From Kingella potus (lineage in GTDB: Bacteria; Pseudomonadota; Gammaproteobacteria; Burkholderiales; Neisseriaceae): a stretch of 64,000 nucleotides of DNA. The position numbers were made by a program, and so were the translations under genes. Below, in pieces: positions 9,244 to 17,305 of the stretch. Location of the stretch: NCBI RefSeq assembly GCF_900451175.1, contig NZ_UGJJ01000001.1:1240001-1304000 (forward strand), written 5' to 3'. The notes below the pieces were generated by a model. The model did not search any database, was not told the origin of the DNA, and saw only the letters and a program-made list of their open reading frames with translations. How positions within the stretch are numbered: position 1 is the stretch's first letter; the number at the start of each line of letters is the position of its first letter.

Positions 9244-9654
9244 TCAAAAAAAGGCAAAGCCGTATTCGCGCCAGAGGGCGGTGAGCCACAGTAGGGCGAG
9301 CAGGGCGAGGGCTAGGGTTTGCGCGGCCGAGCATACGTCTTTGGCGCGTTTGGCCAAGGGGTGTTTTTCCAGCGAGGTGTGGTCGACGGCGGCTTCTACG
9401 CCGGTGTTGAACAGTTCGACAATCAGGCAGAGGAAGGAGGCGGCGATCAGGATCATCTGGGACGCGGTGCCGAAAGGCAGGAAAAAAGTCAGGACAATCA
9501 GCGGAATATTGAGCCACAGAAGCTGGCGGAAGCCTTGTTCTTCGCAGGCGGCTTTGAAGCCGTCGCGCGAGTAGCCGCAGGCGTTGATGATGCGGCGCAG
9601 GCCGGTTTTGCCTTTGATTTGTCCGGCGTAGCTGTCGGGTGTGGGTTTTTGCAT
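9244..9654 (-). CDS. dgkA: Diacylglycerol kinase
   Basis: DgkA phosphorylates diacylglycerol left over from periplasmic glycan synthesis back to phosphatidic acid. The 136-residue protein has three predicted membrane helices (about 46-65, 67-85 and 108-126) and the family motif CLIVELFNTGVEAAVDH followed by AKRAKDVCSAAQ, holding the catalytic Glu and Asp. An N-terminal amphipathic region contains RRIINACGYSRDGFKAA. It is a small stand-alone gene on the same strand as its neighbours. Confidence 0.92.
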   Translation of the reverse strand: MQKPTPDSYAGQIKGKTGLRRIINACGYSRDGFKAACEEQGFRQLLWLNIPLIVLTFFLPFGTASQMILIAASFLCLIVELFNTGVEAAVDHTSLEKHPLAKRAKDVCSAAQTLALALLALLWLTALWREYGFAFF

Positions 9655-9739
9655 AAAATGTTCTCTTTAAAAAAGCAGGAAACAGGAGCAGGCCGTCCGA
9701 ACAGCCGTTTTTGCGTTTTCAGACGGCCTCAAAGCCTTT

Positions 9740-10225
9740 TCAGACGGCCTGTGCGTCTTTGTCTTCTTTGCCGTTCCGGTTTTCCTCTTCTTCGAGGTAT
9801 TCGCCGATGAGGCCGTCCAGCGTGCCCGCGCAGCCGTATTCTTGCGCGAGGGGCAGGATTTCGCCGCTGTCGTGGGCGAAGAGGAACAGTTCGTTGCTGT
9901 CCGCGCCCAGCAGGATTTTGTCGCCGCTGCCGTTGTCGGCGATGGCGAGGAAGTGTTCGTAGCCGGACAAACCCGCGTCTTGCGCGGCTTGGCGGAACCA
10001 TTGGGTTTGGATGATGACACCGTCGTCCGGGCGGTGGCGGGCGTAGAGTTCCAAGCCGAGGTAGCATGGGCCGAATTCGGAAATAATTTTTTGATACAGT
10101 GGGTTGGGGCGCAGGTTCAGCATTTGTCCGATGTCGGCGACGTCCTGCGGCGTGTCGGGCGTGCCGGCGGTTTCTCCAATTTCGTTTTCGGCGAAAAAGC
10201 GGCGGATGCGTTCGATTAAGTCCAT
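9740..10225 (-). CDS. SMI1/KNR4 (SUKH)-like protein
   Basis: The 161-residue acidic protein resembles the SUKH/SMI1-KNR4 fold: the segment SGYEHFLAIADNGSGDKILLGAD followed by LFLFAHDSGEILPLA matches the family pattern of a hydrophobic strand, GSGD turn and aromatic HDSG turn. Many SUKH proteins are immunity proteins against secreted toxins, but no toxin gene is adjacent, so function is open. The stop codon (9740-9742) and last residues QAV are supplied by a DUS. It lies upstream of dgkA and downstream of gshB with DUS copies on both sides. The assignment is by eye and only moderately secure. Confidence 0.6.
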   Translation of the reverse strand: MDLIERIRRFFAENEIGETAGTPDTPQDVADIGQMLNLRPNPLYQKIISEFGPCYLGLELYARHRPDDGVIIQTQWFRQAAQDAGLSGYEHFLAIADNGSGDKILLGADSNELFLFAHDSGEILPLAQEYGCAGTLDGLIGEYLEEEENRNGKEDKDAQAV

Positions 10226-10259
10226 GTTGCGTTTCCCGAAGATGTCGCAGGAAAGGGCA

Positions 10260-10302
10260 GAGGCCGTCTGAAAAAACGGGAAACGGTTTTTCAGACGGCC
10301 TC
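10260..10302 (-). terminator. Inverted DUS hairpin after gshB
   Basis: GAGGCCGTCTGAAAAAAC and its inverted partner are separated by 8 bases, starting 10 bases past the gshB stop. This is a likely intrinsic terminator. Confidence 0.6.
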
Positions 10303-10311
10303 AAAGCCTGT

Positions 10312-11262
10312 TCAAACCGCCGCTTCTACTGCGTCGGTGAAGAGGGCGGCCACGTCGCAGTCTTTTTGCTGCGTGATTTCTTGGAAACCGGTCGGGCTGG
10401 TTACGTTTACTTCGGTGAGGTGTTCGCCGATGATGTCCAAACCGGCCAGCAGGATGCCGCGCCGTTTCAGTTCGGGGGCGAGGGTTTCGGCGATTTCGCG
10501 GTCGCGTGCCGACAGGTTCTGCGCCACGCCGCGTCCGCCGGCCGCCAGGTTGCCGCGCGTTTCGCCATGCTGCGGTATCCGTGCCAGCGCGTAGGGAACC
10601 ACTTCGCCGCCGATGACCAATATCCGTTTGTCGCCGTGCACGATTTCGGGGATGTAACGCTGCGCCATGATGGTGCGGGTTTCCATCCGCATCAGGGTTT
10701 CCAAAATGCTGCCGGTATTCGGGTCGTGTCCGGTGAGGCGGAAAATGCCCATGCCGCCCATGCCGTCGAGCGGCTTGACGATGATGTCGCCGTGTTCGGC
10801 GAGGAAATGGCGCACGTCGGCGGCGCGGGTGGTAACGATGGTGGAGGGGGAAAACTGCGGGAAATCCAGTACGGCCAGCTTTTCGTTGAAATCGCGCATG
10901 GCCTGTCCGCTGTTGAATACTTTTGCGCCGTGGTTTTCGGCCAGCGTCAGGAGCTGTGTGGCGTAGAGATACTGCATATCGAAGGGCGGGTCGGTGCGCA
11001 TAATCACTGCGTCAAATTCCGTCAGGGCCGTTTGAACGCTGCTTCCTGCGCGGAACCAGGCGTGGTCGTGGTTGTTTTTCGCACCGAGAAAATCGAAAGG
11101 CGCGGCCTGTGCGGATACCGTGCCGCCGTTTGCCGACAATTCGCCCGAGAGGGTGTGGAACAGCTTGTGGCCGCGCCGCGCCGCTTCGCGCATCATCGAA
11201 TAGGTGGTGTCTTTGTAGGTTTTGAAACCGGCCATCGGGTCGGCGATAAAGAGGATGTCCAT
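10312..11262 (-). CDS. gshB: Glutathione synthetase
   Basis: GshB ligates gamma-glutamylcysteine and glycine using ATP to make glutathione. From the ATG at 11262 the protein has 316 residues: the N-terminal domain begins MDILFIADPMAGFKTYKDTT, and the ATP-grasp core contains DIIVKPLDGMGGMGIFR and the metal ligands in LAGLDIIGEHLTEVNVTSPTGFQEI. A frame extending to 11295 exists but adds 11 residues not seen in the family, so the internal ATG is preferred. No gshA is nearby. Confidence 0.95.
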   Translation of the reverse strand: MDILFIADPMAGFKTYKDTTYSMMREAARRGHKLFHTLSGELSANGGTVSAQAAPFDFLGAKNNHDHAWFRAGSSVQTALTEFDAVIMRTDPPFDMQYLYATQLLTLAENHGAKVFNSGQAMRDFNEKLAVLDFPQFSPSTIVTTRAADVRHFLAEHGDIIVKPLDGMGGMGIFRLTGHDPNTGSILETLMRMETRTIMAQRYIPEIVHGDKRILVIGGEVVPYALARIPQHGETRGNLAAGGRGVAQNLSARDREIAETLAPELKRRGILLAGLDIIGEHLTEVNVTSPTGFQEITQQKDCDVAALFTDAVEAAV

Positions 11263-11369
11263 CGGCCTTGCTCCTGAATGAAAAACGGCTGTCATGATAG
11301 CAAGAAACGGCTGTGCGCGTCAGCGTGCCTGCTATACTGCGCCGTCTGTCCAAAAGGCCGTCTGAAAAC

Positions 11370-11840
11370 ATGGAAAACCAAGCCTGCCCCTGCCAATCCG
11401 CGCTGTCGTACGCCGAATGCTGCCGCCCGCTCCATGCGGGTGCGCCCGCCGCCGACGCGCTTGCGCTGATGCGTTCGCGCTATGCCGCCTATGTTTTGCA
11501 ACTGGCCGGCTACATCGTGCAAACCACCGTACCTGCCCAGCAAGGCCTGCTCGACACCGCCGCCATTGCCGCATGGAGCCGCGAAACGCGGTGGCTCGGC
11601 TTGGAAATACGCGGTTTTCGCAACGTCGGCACACGTCATGCGCAAGTGGAGTTTGCCGCTTTTTACGCCGGCGCGGACGGCACGCGGCAGGCGCATCACG
11701 AGCTTTCGGCCTTTGTGCGCACGGGCGGCTGCTGGTATTTCATCGACCCCACCGTGTCCCTGCCCGCCGCGCAAAGTCCGTGTTTCTGCGGCTCGGGCAG
11801 AAAGTTTAAAGTGTGCTGCGGGCGGTTTTTCCGTGCCTGA
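11370..11840 (+). CDS. YchJ-family protein with two SEC-C zinc motifs
   Basis: The 156-residue protein begins MENQACPCQSALSYAECCRP and ends CFCGSGRKFKVCCGRFFRA. Both are SEC-C metal-binding motifs (C-x-C-x8-C-C), bracketing an NTF2-like central domain; this is the YchJ (UPF0225) architecture. Function is unknown; SEC-C motifs bind zinc and occur on SecA and on many proteins that contact ribosomes or other partners. The start at 11370 directly follows a DUS and leaves the zinc motif at residue 6, as in other members. It is divergent from gshB. Confidence 0.85.
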   Translation: MENQACPCQSALSYAECCRPLHAGAPAADALALMRSRYAAYVLQLAGYIVQTTVPAQQGLLDTAAIAAWSRETRWLGLEIRGFRNVGTRHAQVEFAAFYAGADGTRQAHHELSAFVRTGGCWYFIDPTVSLPAAQSPCFCGSGRKFKVCCGRFFRA

Positions 11841-11858
11841 TGCGGCCAAACGGTTTCG

Positions 11859-11900
11859 AGGCCGTCTGAAAACGGTTTCAGACGGCCTGTTTTTATTTTT
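11859..11900 (+). terminator. Inverted DUS hairpin with T-rich tail after ychJ-like gene
   Basis: AGGCCGTCTGAAA and its inverse are separated by 5 bases and followed by GTTTTTATTTTT. It begins 19 bases past the stop and is a strong intrinsic terminator candidate. Confidence 0.7.
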
Positions 11901-11936
11901 TCTCCATACACATTGGCAATAGCGGAAAGGGAAAAC

Positions 11937-12611
11937 ATGAGCATCAAAGACTGGCCCGAAGGCGAGCGGCCGCGCGAGAAGCTCTCCGCCTTCGGCGCGG
12001 CGGCGTTGAGCGATGCCGAGCTTTTGGCGGTGCTGCTGCGCACGGGTATCAAAGGCATGAGCGCGGTGGATTTGGCGCGTTACCTGCTCAACGAATTCGG
12101 CAGCCTCGGCCGCCTGATGAGCGCGCCCGAGCGCGAGCTGGTGCGGCATAAGGGCATGGGGCGGGCGGGCTTTACCCAGTTTGCCGTGGTGCGCGAAATC
12201 GGCCGCCGCGTGCTGGCCGAAGAGCTGCGCGAGGGCGAGCCGATGTCCGATCCGCAGACTGCCGCAGGCTTTTTGCGCCTGCAACTGGGACACGAGCGGG
12301 TGGAAGTGTCGCTGGCCCTGCTGCTCAACAGCCGCAACCGCCTGATCGACTGCGTGGAGCTCTCGCGCGGCACGGTGGCGGAAAACGCGGTGTATGTGCG
12401 CGAAATCGTCAAACTCGCCCTCGACCGCTACGCCTCCGCCCTCATTCTCGCCCACAACCATCCCGGCGGTTCGCCCGAACCCTCCGCCGCCGACATTGCC
12501 TTTACCGGCCGTCTGAAACAGGCTTTGGAGCTGGTGGACGTGCGCCTGCTCGACCATTTTATTATTACCGCACAGCGGGCGGTGTCTTTCTCCGAACGCG
12601 GGCTGGTGTAG
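11937..12611 (+). CDS. radC: RadC family protein (JAB1/MPN-like metalloprotein)
   Basis: RadC proteins share a helix-hairpin-helix N-terminus and a C-terminal JAB/MPN domain; despite the historic name, a DNA-repair role is unproven. The 224-residue product starts MSIKDWPEGERPREKLSAFG, and the zinc/metal motif is LILAHNHPGGSPEPSAAD (H-x-H-x10-D). The ATG at 11937 is preceded by GGAAAGGGAAAAC, a good ribosome-binding site; an upstream in-frame ATG at 11913 lacks one. It converges with recR. Confidence 0.93.
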   Translation: MSIKDWPEGERPREKLSAFGAAALSDAELLAVLLRTGIKGMSAVDLARYLLNEFGSLGRLMSAPERELVRHKGMGRAGFTQFAVVREIGRRVLAEELREGEPMSDPQTAAGFLRLQLGHERVEVSLALLLNSRNRLIDCVELSRGTVAENAVYVREIVKLALDRYASALILAHNHPGGSPEPSAADIAFTGRLKQALELVDVRLLDHFIITAQRAVSFSERGLV

Positions 12612-12627
12612 GCAGCTATGCTGCGGC

Positions 12628-12667
12628 AGGCCGTCTGAAAGCTGCAATACGGTTTTCAGACGGCCTG
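12628..12667. terminator. Inverted DUS between convergent radC and recR
   Basis: CAGGCCGTCTGAAA and its inverse lie 13 bases apart in the 81-base gap between two converging genes, so one hairpin can end both transcripts. Confidence 0.6.
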
Positions 12668-12692
12668 TCGTTTTCCGCCGCCGTTTCCATTC

Positions 12693-13298
12693 CTATTCTT
12701 TCAACTGCTTGCGTTCGTACACGGCCTGTGCCAGCGTGCCGGCATCGATGTATTCGAGTTCCGCGCCCAGCGGCATACCGCGTGCGAGGCGGCTGATTTT
12801 GCAGGGCAGGGTTTTGAGAAGTTCGGCAAGGACGTAGGCGGTGGCATCGCCTTCGGCGGTAAAGGCGGTGGCGATGATGATTTCTTCGACTTCGCTGTCG
12901 GCAAGCCGCGCGATGAGTTTGTCGAGGGCGATGTGGTCGAGATCCATGCCCTGCGCGGGGCTAATCTGCCCCATCAGCACGAAATACAGGCCGTCGTGGC
13001 AGTGTGCTGCTTCCATGCCGGCCACGTCGGCGGGCATATGGACAATCATCAGCCGCCGCCCGTCGCGCGCGGGATCGGCGCAGACGGCGCACAGCTCTTC
13101 TTCGCAGAGGGTGTTGCAGCGGGCGCAGTGGCGGACCTGGCGCAGGGCGTGTTGCAGGGCTTCAGCCAGCTCGGCCGCGCCGTCGCGGTTGTGCTGCAAC
13201 AGGTGGAAGGCGATGCGCTGGGCGGATTTGGGGCCGACGTTGGGCAGGGCTTTGAGCGCGTCGGTGAGGCGGGAGAGCGCGTCTTGCGGTTTGGGCAT
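12693..13298 (-). CDS. recR: Recombination mediator RecR
   Basis: RecR acts with RecF/RecO to load RecA on gapped DNA. The 201-residue sequence has the helix-hairpin-helix LKALPNVGPKSAQRIAFHLL, a four-cysteine zinc finger starting CARCNTLC and ending CAVC, a Toprim domain with LMIVHMPADVAGME, and a C-terminal Walker-like end GMPLGAELEYIDAGTLAQAV. Length is family-typical. Confidence 0.96.
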   Translation of the reverse strand: MPKPQDALSRLTDALKALPNVGPKSAQRIAFHLLQHNRDGAAELAEALQHALRQVRHCARCNTLCEEELCAVCADPARDGRRLMIVHMPADVAGMEAAHCHDGLYFVLMGQISPAQGMDLDHIALDKLIARLADSEVEEIIIATAFTAEGDATAYVLAELLKTLPCKISRLARGMPLGAELEYIDAGTLAQAVYERKQLKE

Positions 13299-13370
13299 AG
13301 GGATTCCGTTGGTGTGTCGGGATATGGTTTGAGGCCGTCTGAAAAGCCGTAAAACGGGTTTTGCAGGATT

Positions 13371-13838
13371 TCAGGCTGTCTGATGGAACACGGCTGCCAC
13401 TTCGCGCGCAAATTTTTCCGCATACGGCATTCGTATGGCTTGGAAATAGGGCAGTAAATCATCGGGGCGGTGTTTGAGCAGGTAATACAGAATCAAATGA
13501 TGCAGCAGCGTGTTGGGGCATTGTCCTAAATCTATTGTTTCGCTGTCATCGTCATCATCGGGATCGGGCGTTTCGCCTGCGGGGTATTCTTGTTCGTCTG
13601 GTGCATCGCGGAATGTTGCGTAATAGCGCGTGGCGAAATCCAGCAGCGGCGCGGCATCGGTTGCCAGCAGGCGCATCACATCGTCTTCGCTTAAACGGGC
13701 ACGCGCCAGGCATTGGCTGTCGCGGTGTGCCAGCGTGGTTTCGTATTCGGGATACATTTTCATGCCTGTGCGCTGTTGTAATTGTGCCAATAGTTGTTGA
13801 TAGAGGGAAGATGCAATGATTTTTCTGGCGATAAACAT
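13371..13838 (-). CDS. Conserved hypothetical protein, acidic
   Basis: The 155-residue protein is not one I recognise. It begins MFIARKIIASSLYQQLLAQLQ, has a very acidic central run (DPDDDDDSE near residue 95) and a helical C-terminal half (LLHHLILYYLLKHRPDDLLPYFQAIRMPYAEKFAREVAAVF) that could be a protein-binding helical bundle. A GGAG precedes the ATG at 13838. No signal peptide or membrane helix is evident, so it is probably cytoplasmic. It sits alone between recR and glyA on the same strand. Codon use and GC match the neighbourhood, so it is likely a real gene. Confidence 0.65.
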   Translation of the reverse strand: MFIARKIIASSLYQQLLAQLQQRTGMKMYPEYETTLAHRDSQCLARARLSEDDVMRLLATDAAPLLDFATRYYATFRDAPDEQEYPAGETPDPDDDDDSETIDLGQCPNTLLHHLILYYLLKHRPDDLLPYFQAIRMPYAEKFAREVAAVFHQTA

Positions 13839-13921
13839 GGAGTTGTGCTCCGTGAAATGGCAAAAAAGCAGCCTGAAAGTGGAAAACCGCTTTCAGACTG
13901 CCTATGGTTTACGCTGCCCTG

Positions 13922-15172
13922 TTACGCGCCGTAAACGGGGTTTTTGGCGCACAGGGCTTGGGCTTTTGCCGCCACCGCTGCCAAATTGGCTTCGTCGTTG
14001 GGATTGTCGAGCACGTCGGCCACCAGATTGGCCAGTTCGCGCGCGTCTGCTTCGCTGAAGCCGCGTGTGGTAATGGCGGCCGCGCCGACGCGGATGCCGC
14101 TGGTTACGAAGGGTTTTTCCGGATCGTTGGGGATGGCGTTTTTGTTGATGGTGATGTGGGCTTTGCCGAGTGCTTCTTCGGCGGTTTTGCCGGTGATGTT
14201 TTTCGGGCGGAGGTCCACGAGGAATACGTGGCTTTCGGTGCGGCCGGACACAATCCGCAGGCCGCGTTTGACCAATTCTTCCGCCATCGCTTTGGCATTG
14301 GTTTTCACCTGTTTGGCGTATTCCTTAAATTCCGGCTGCAAGGCTTCTTTGAAGCAGACGGCTTTGGCGGCGATGACGTGCATCAGCGGGCCGCCTTGCA
14401 GGCTGGGGAAAATCGCCGAGTTCAAGGCTTTTTCATGCGTGTTGTCGCGGCAGAGAATCACGCCGCCGCGCGGGCCGCGCAGGGTTTTGTGGGTGGTGGT
14501 GGTAACGAAGTCGGCAAAGGGCACGGGGTTGGGATATTCGCCGCCTGCCACCAGTCCGGCGTAGTGCGCCATATCGACAAACAGATACGCGCCCACTTTG
14601 TCGGCAATCTCGCGGAATTTCGCCCAGTCGATTTCCAGCGCGTAGGCCGATGCGCCGGCCACAATCATTTTCGGCTTGTGTTCGAGGGCGAGGCGTTCGA
14701 CTTCGGCATAGTCCAATACTTCGTTTTCGTCCAAACCGTAAGTGATGGCGTTGTAGAGTTTGCCCGAAATATTGACGCTTGCGCCGTGGGTGAGGTGGCC
14801 GCCGTGGGCGAGGCTCATGCCCAAAATGGTGTCGCCGGGTTTGAGTACGGAAGTGTAAACGGCTTGGTTGGCCTGCGAGCCGGAATGCGGCTGTACGTTG
14901 GCATATTCCGCGCCGAACAGTTTTTTCACGCGGTCGATGGCAAGCTGTTCGGCCACATCGACGTGTTCGCAGCCGCCGTAATAGCGTTTGCCGGGATAGC
15001 CTTCGGCGTATTTGTTGGTAAGCTGGCTGCCCTGCGCTTCCATCACGGCGCAGCTGACATAGTTTTCCGAGGCAATCAGCTCGATGTGGTCCTGCTGGCG
15101 TTGGTCTTCGGCGGCGATGGCTGCGGCCAGCTCGGGGTCGAATTTGGCGATGGTGAGGCTTTTCGAGAACAT
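13922..15172 (-). CDS. glyA: Serine hydroxymethyltransferase
   Basis: GlyA interconverts serine and glycine with tetrahydrofolate, using pyridoxal phosphate; it is a main source of one-carbon units. From the ATG at 15172 it is 416 residues, the usual length. Motifs seen: IELIASENYVS, YPGKRYYGGCEHVD, and the PLP-lysine segment DFVTTTTHKTLRGPRGG. An open frame extends far upstream to 16693 through the rnc region, but that is a GC-driven read-through; MFSKSLTIAKFDPEL is the true start. Confidence 0.97.
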   Translation of the reverse strand: MFSKSLTIAKFDPELAAAIAAEDQRQQDHIELIASENYVSCAVMEAQGSQLTNKYAEGYPGKRYYGGCEHVDVAEQLAIDRVKKLFGAEYANVQPHSGSQANQAVYTSVLKPGDTILGMSLAHGGHLTHGASVNISGKLYNAITYGLDENEVLDYAEVERLALEHKPKMIVAGASAYALEIDWAKFREIADKVGAYLFVDMAHYAGLVAGGEYPNPVPFADFVTTTTHKTLRGPRGGVILCRDNTHEKALNSAIFPSLQGGPLMHVIAAKAVCFKEALQPEFKEYAKQVKTNAKAMAEELVKRGLRIVSGRTESHVFLVDLRPKNITGKTAEEALGKAHITINKNAIPNDPEKPFVTSGIRVGAAAITTRGFSEADARELANLVADVLDNPNDEANLAAVAAKAQALCAKNPVYGA

Positions 15173-15256
15173 GGGGTTTCCTTTGGAATGGGTTTCAGAC
15201 GGCCTGATGCGGCGGGCGGCCATTGTAGCAGCAGTTGGCGGCTTTGAAACAGTTTG

Positions 15257-15315
15257 CGGCCGTCTGAAAACGCCGTTTTGCTGCCGCCCGAGGCGGTTTT
15301 CAGACGGCCTTTTTG
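15257..15315 (-). terminator. Inverted DUS hairpin directly after rnc stop
   Basis: GGCCGTCTGAAAACGCC pairs with GGCGGTTTTCAGACGGCC across a loop of about 17 bases, touching the rnc stop codon and lying before glyA. Confidence 0.5.
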
Positions 15316-16050
15316 CTATTTCTGCCTGCGCTTTTGCGGCGTTTTCGCCGGCGGACGGTGCGCGGCGAGCCATTCGAGGGCGGTGCGGGCGGCTTCCTGC
15401 TCGGCGGCGCGGCGGCCGGAGGCTTGGGCGGTGCTGACGAAGCCGAGTTCGCCCAAGTCGCAGGATACGGTAAACCACGCGTTTTCGCCTTCGCCTTCCT
15501 GTTTGTCGATGCGGTATTTGGGCAGGGCGAGGCGTTGCGCCTGCAAGGCTTCCTGCAAACGGGTTTTTGCGTCTTTGGCTTCTTTTTCGCCGCAGTCGAT
15601 ATTCTGCACGCGGCTGTGGAAGAGGCGGCGGACGACGGCTTCGGCGGCGGCGAAATCCGCATCGAGGCAGACGGCGGCAAATACGGCCTCCATCGCGTCG
15701 GCAAGGATGGAAGGCCGTCTGAAACCGCCGCTTTTGAGTTCGCCCGGGCCCAAAAGCAGCGCGTCGCCCAGATTGAGCGAGGCGGCGGTTTCGGCCAGCA
15801 CGGTCTGGTTGACGAGGTTGGCGCGCAGGCGCGAAAGGCGGCCTTCGGGCAGGTCGGGATAAGTGTCGAACAGCATACGGGCAACGGTGTAGTTGAGCAC
15901 CGCGTCGCCGACAAATTCGAAGCGTTCGTTGTGCCGCGACGAGAAGCTGCGGTGGGTGAGGGCGCACTCGAGCAGGGCGGGATTGGCGAAAGTGTGGCCG
16001 AGGGCGGCTTGCAGGCGGCGCACGGCGGCATCGTGCAGGGTTTTGTTCAT
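15316..16050 (-). CDS. rnc: Ribonuclease III
   Basis: RNase III cuts double-stranded RNA, including rRNA precursors. The 244-residue protein has the catalytic signature ERFEFVGDAVLN (about residues 42-53), the second acidic cluster in ADAMEAVFAAVCLD, and a C-terminal dsRNA-binding domain (DAKTRLQEALQAQRLALPKY through EQEAARTALEWLA). A DUS lies inside the gene in frame (15714-15726), encoding the segment GGFRRPS just before SILADAMEA, so it inserts a surface peptide near the active-site helix. No era gene follows, unlike many bacteria. Confidence 0.96.
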   Translation of the reverse strand: MNKTLHDAAVRRLQAALGHTFANPALLECALTHRSFSSRHNERFEFVGDAVLNYTVARMLFDTYPDLPEGRLSRLRANLVNQTVLAETAASLNLGDALLLGPGELKSGGFRRPSILADAMEAVFAAVCLDADFAAAEAVVRRLFHSRVQNIDCGEKEAKDAKTRLQEALQAQRLALPKYRIDKQEGEGENAWFTVSCDLGELGFVSTAQASGRRAAEQEAARTALEWLAAHRPPAKTPQKRRQK

Positions 16051-16226
16051 GGCTTTCCTCCGGGCGGGTCGGGACGGCGGCAGCGGTTTTCAGACGGCCT
16101 GAAAACGGCGGCGCGGCATTGTAGCCGATACGGCGGCTTTGTGCCGCGCCGCTTTCGGCGGAGGCGGCGCGGCTTCTTATTGTTATTATATAATCGTGCC
16201 TTTCAACCACGGCGGCGGAGGGCGCG

Positions 16227-17081
16227 ATGGGCGCGACACTTTGGCAGGCGGGGCGGTTTGAACTGGATTTGGCCGCGCCGAAAATCATGGGCATCGTCAA
16301 TCTCACGCCCGATTCGTTTTCCGACGGCGGCACGTATTCGGCCAACGTGAAAAGCACGCTGGCGCACGCGGAAAAGCTGTTGCGCGAGGGCGCGGACATT
16401 TTGGATGCCGGCGGCGAATCGACGCGGCCGGGTGCGGACTTTGTGCCGCTTGAAGAAGAATGGCGGCGGCTCTCGGCCGTATTGCCGGAAATGGCGCGCT
16501 GGGGCGTGCCGGTCAGCACGGACACGCGGCGCACGGAAATCATGCGCCGCCTGCTCGACAAAGGCTGGACGGACATCATCAACGACGTGCAGGCTCTGGA
16601 AGACGCGGGCGCGGCGGAGCTGCTGGCGCGGGAAGGCTGCGCCGGCGTGTGCCTGATGCACATGAAAGGCCTGCCGCAAACCATGCAGGACAACCCTTGT
16701 TACGGCGATGTGGCGGCCGAAGTGGCGGCCTATCTTCGCCAAAGGGCGCAGGCGTGCGAAGCGGCGGGCATCGCGCGGCGGCGGCTGGTACTCGACCCGG
16801 GCTTCGGTTTCGGCAAAACGCTGGCGCACAACACCGCCCTGATGCACGGCCTGCGCACCCTGTCCGCCGAATGCGGCCTGCCGCTTTTGACCGGCGTGTC
16901 GCGCAAACGGATGATCGGCGAATTGAGCGGCGAGCAGAGGCCGTCTGAAAGGGCGGCGGGCAGCGTGGCGGCGGCTTTGGCGGCGGCGGCGCGCGGCGCG
17001 AAAATCCTGCGCGTACACGATGTGAAGGAAACCGCCGACGCGCTGAAAGTGTGGGCGGCCTTGGGCGGGGATTTGGCCTGA
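16227..17081 (+). CDS. folP: Dihydropteroate synthase
   Basis: FolP joins para-aminobenzoate to dihydropterin pyrophosphate in folate synthesis and is the sulfonamide target. The 284-residue TIM-barrel shows KIMGIVNLTPDSFSDGG, DAGGESTRPGA, and LLTGVSRKRMIG, the three canonical substrate-binding loops. A DUS in frame encodes QRPSERAAGSVAAA (16937-16950), altering the loop just after SRKRMIGELSGE, a region where natural changes affect sulfonamide binding in other Neisseria (known for the family; effect here untested). A TATAAT at 16189-16194 is a candidate -10. The pabBC fusion at 58.9 kb makes its substrate. Confidence 0.95.
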   Translation: MGATLWQAGRFELDLAAPKIMGIVNLTPDSFSDGGTYSANVKSTLAHAEKLLREGADILDAGGESTRPGADFVPLEEEWRRLSAVLPEMARWGVPVSTDTRRTEIMRRLLDKGWTDIINDVQALEDAGAAELLAREGCAGVCLMHMKGLPQTMQDNPCYGDVAAEVAAYLRQRAQACEAAGIARRRLVLDPGFGFGKTLAHNTALMHGLRTLSAECGLPLLTGVSRKRMIGELSGEQRPSERAAGSVAAALAAAARGAKILRVHDVKETADALKVWAALGGDLA

Positions 17082-17305
17082 TTCGGACAGGAGGCCGCCC
17101 CTGCCTGCGCGGGATGGCGTTTCCGAAAAGCCTGCCTGCCGTTTTCAGACGGCCTCACCAAGGCAGAAGCAGTCGGGCAAACCAAGCCGCGCTGGCCGGC
17201 GCACGGGCGGAATGTGCCGGATACGGCGGTTTGCTGCGCGCCCAATCTTCCGCAAGCGGTTGTTTTGGATTTAATTTATTGTTCTGTCAAACAAAGGAGC
17301 GGCTT

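Noticed and set aside
13922..16693. A 923-codon frame that extends glyA upstream through rnc
   Set aside because: The N-terminal 500 residues are Arg/Pro/Ser-rich and unlike any protein; glyA starts naturally at 15172 and rnc occupies the region in another frame.
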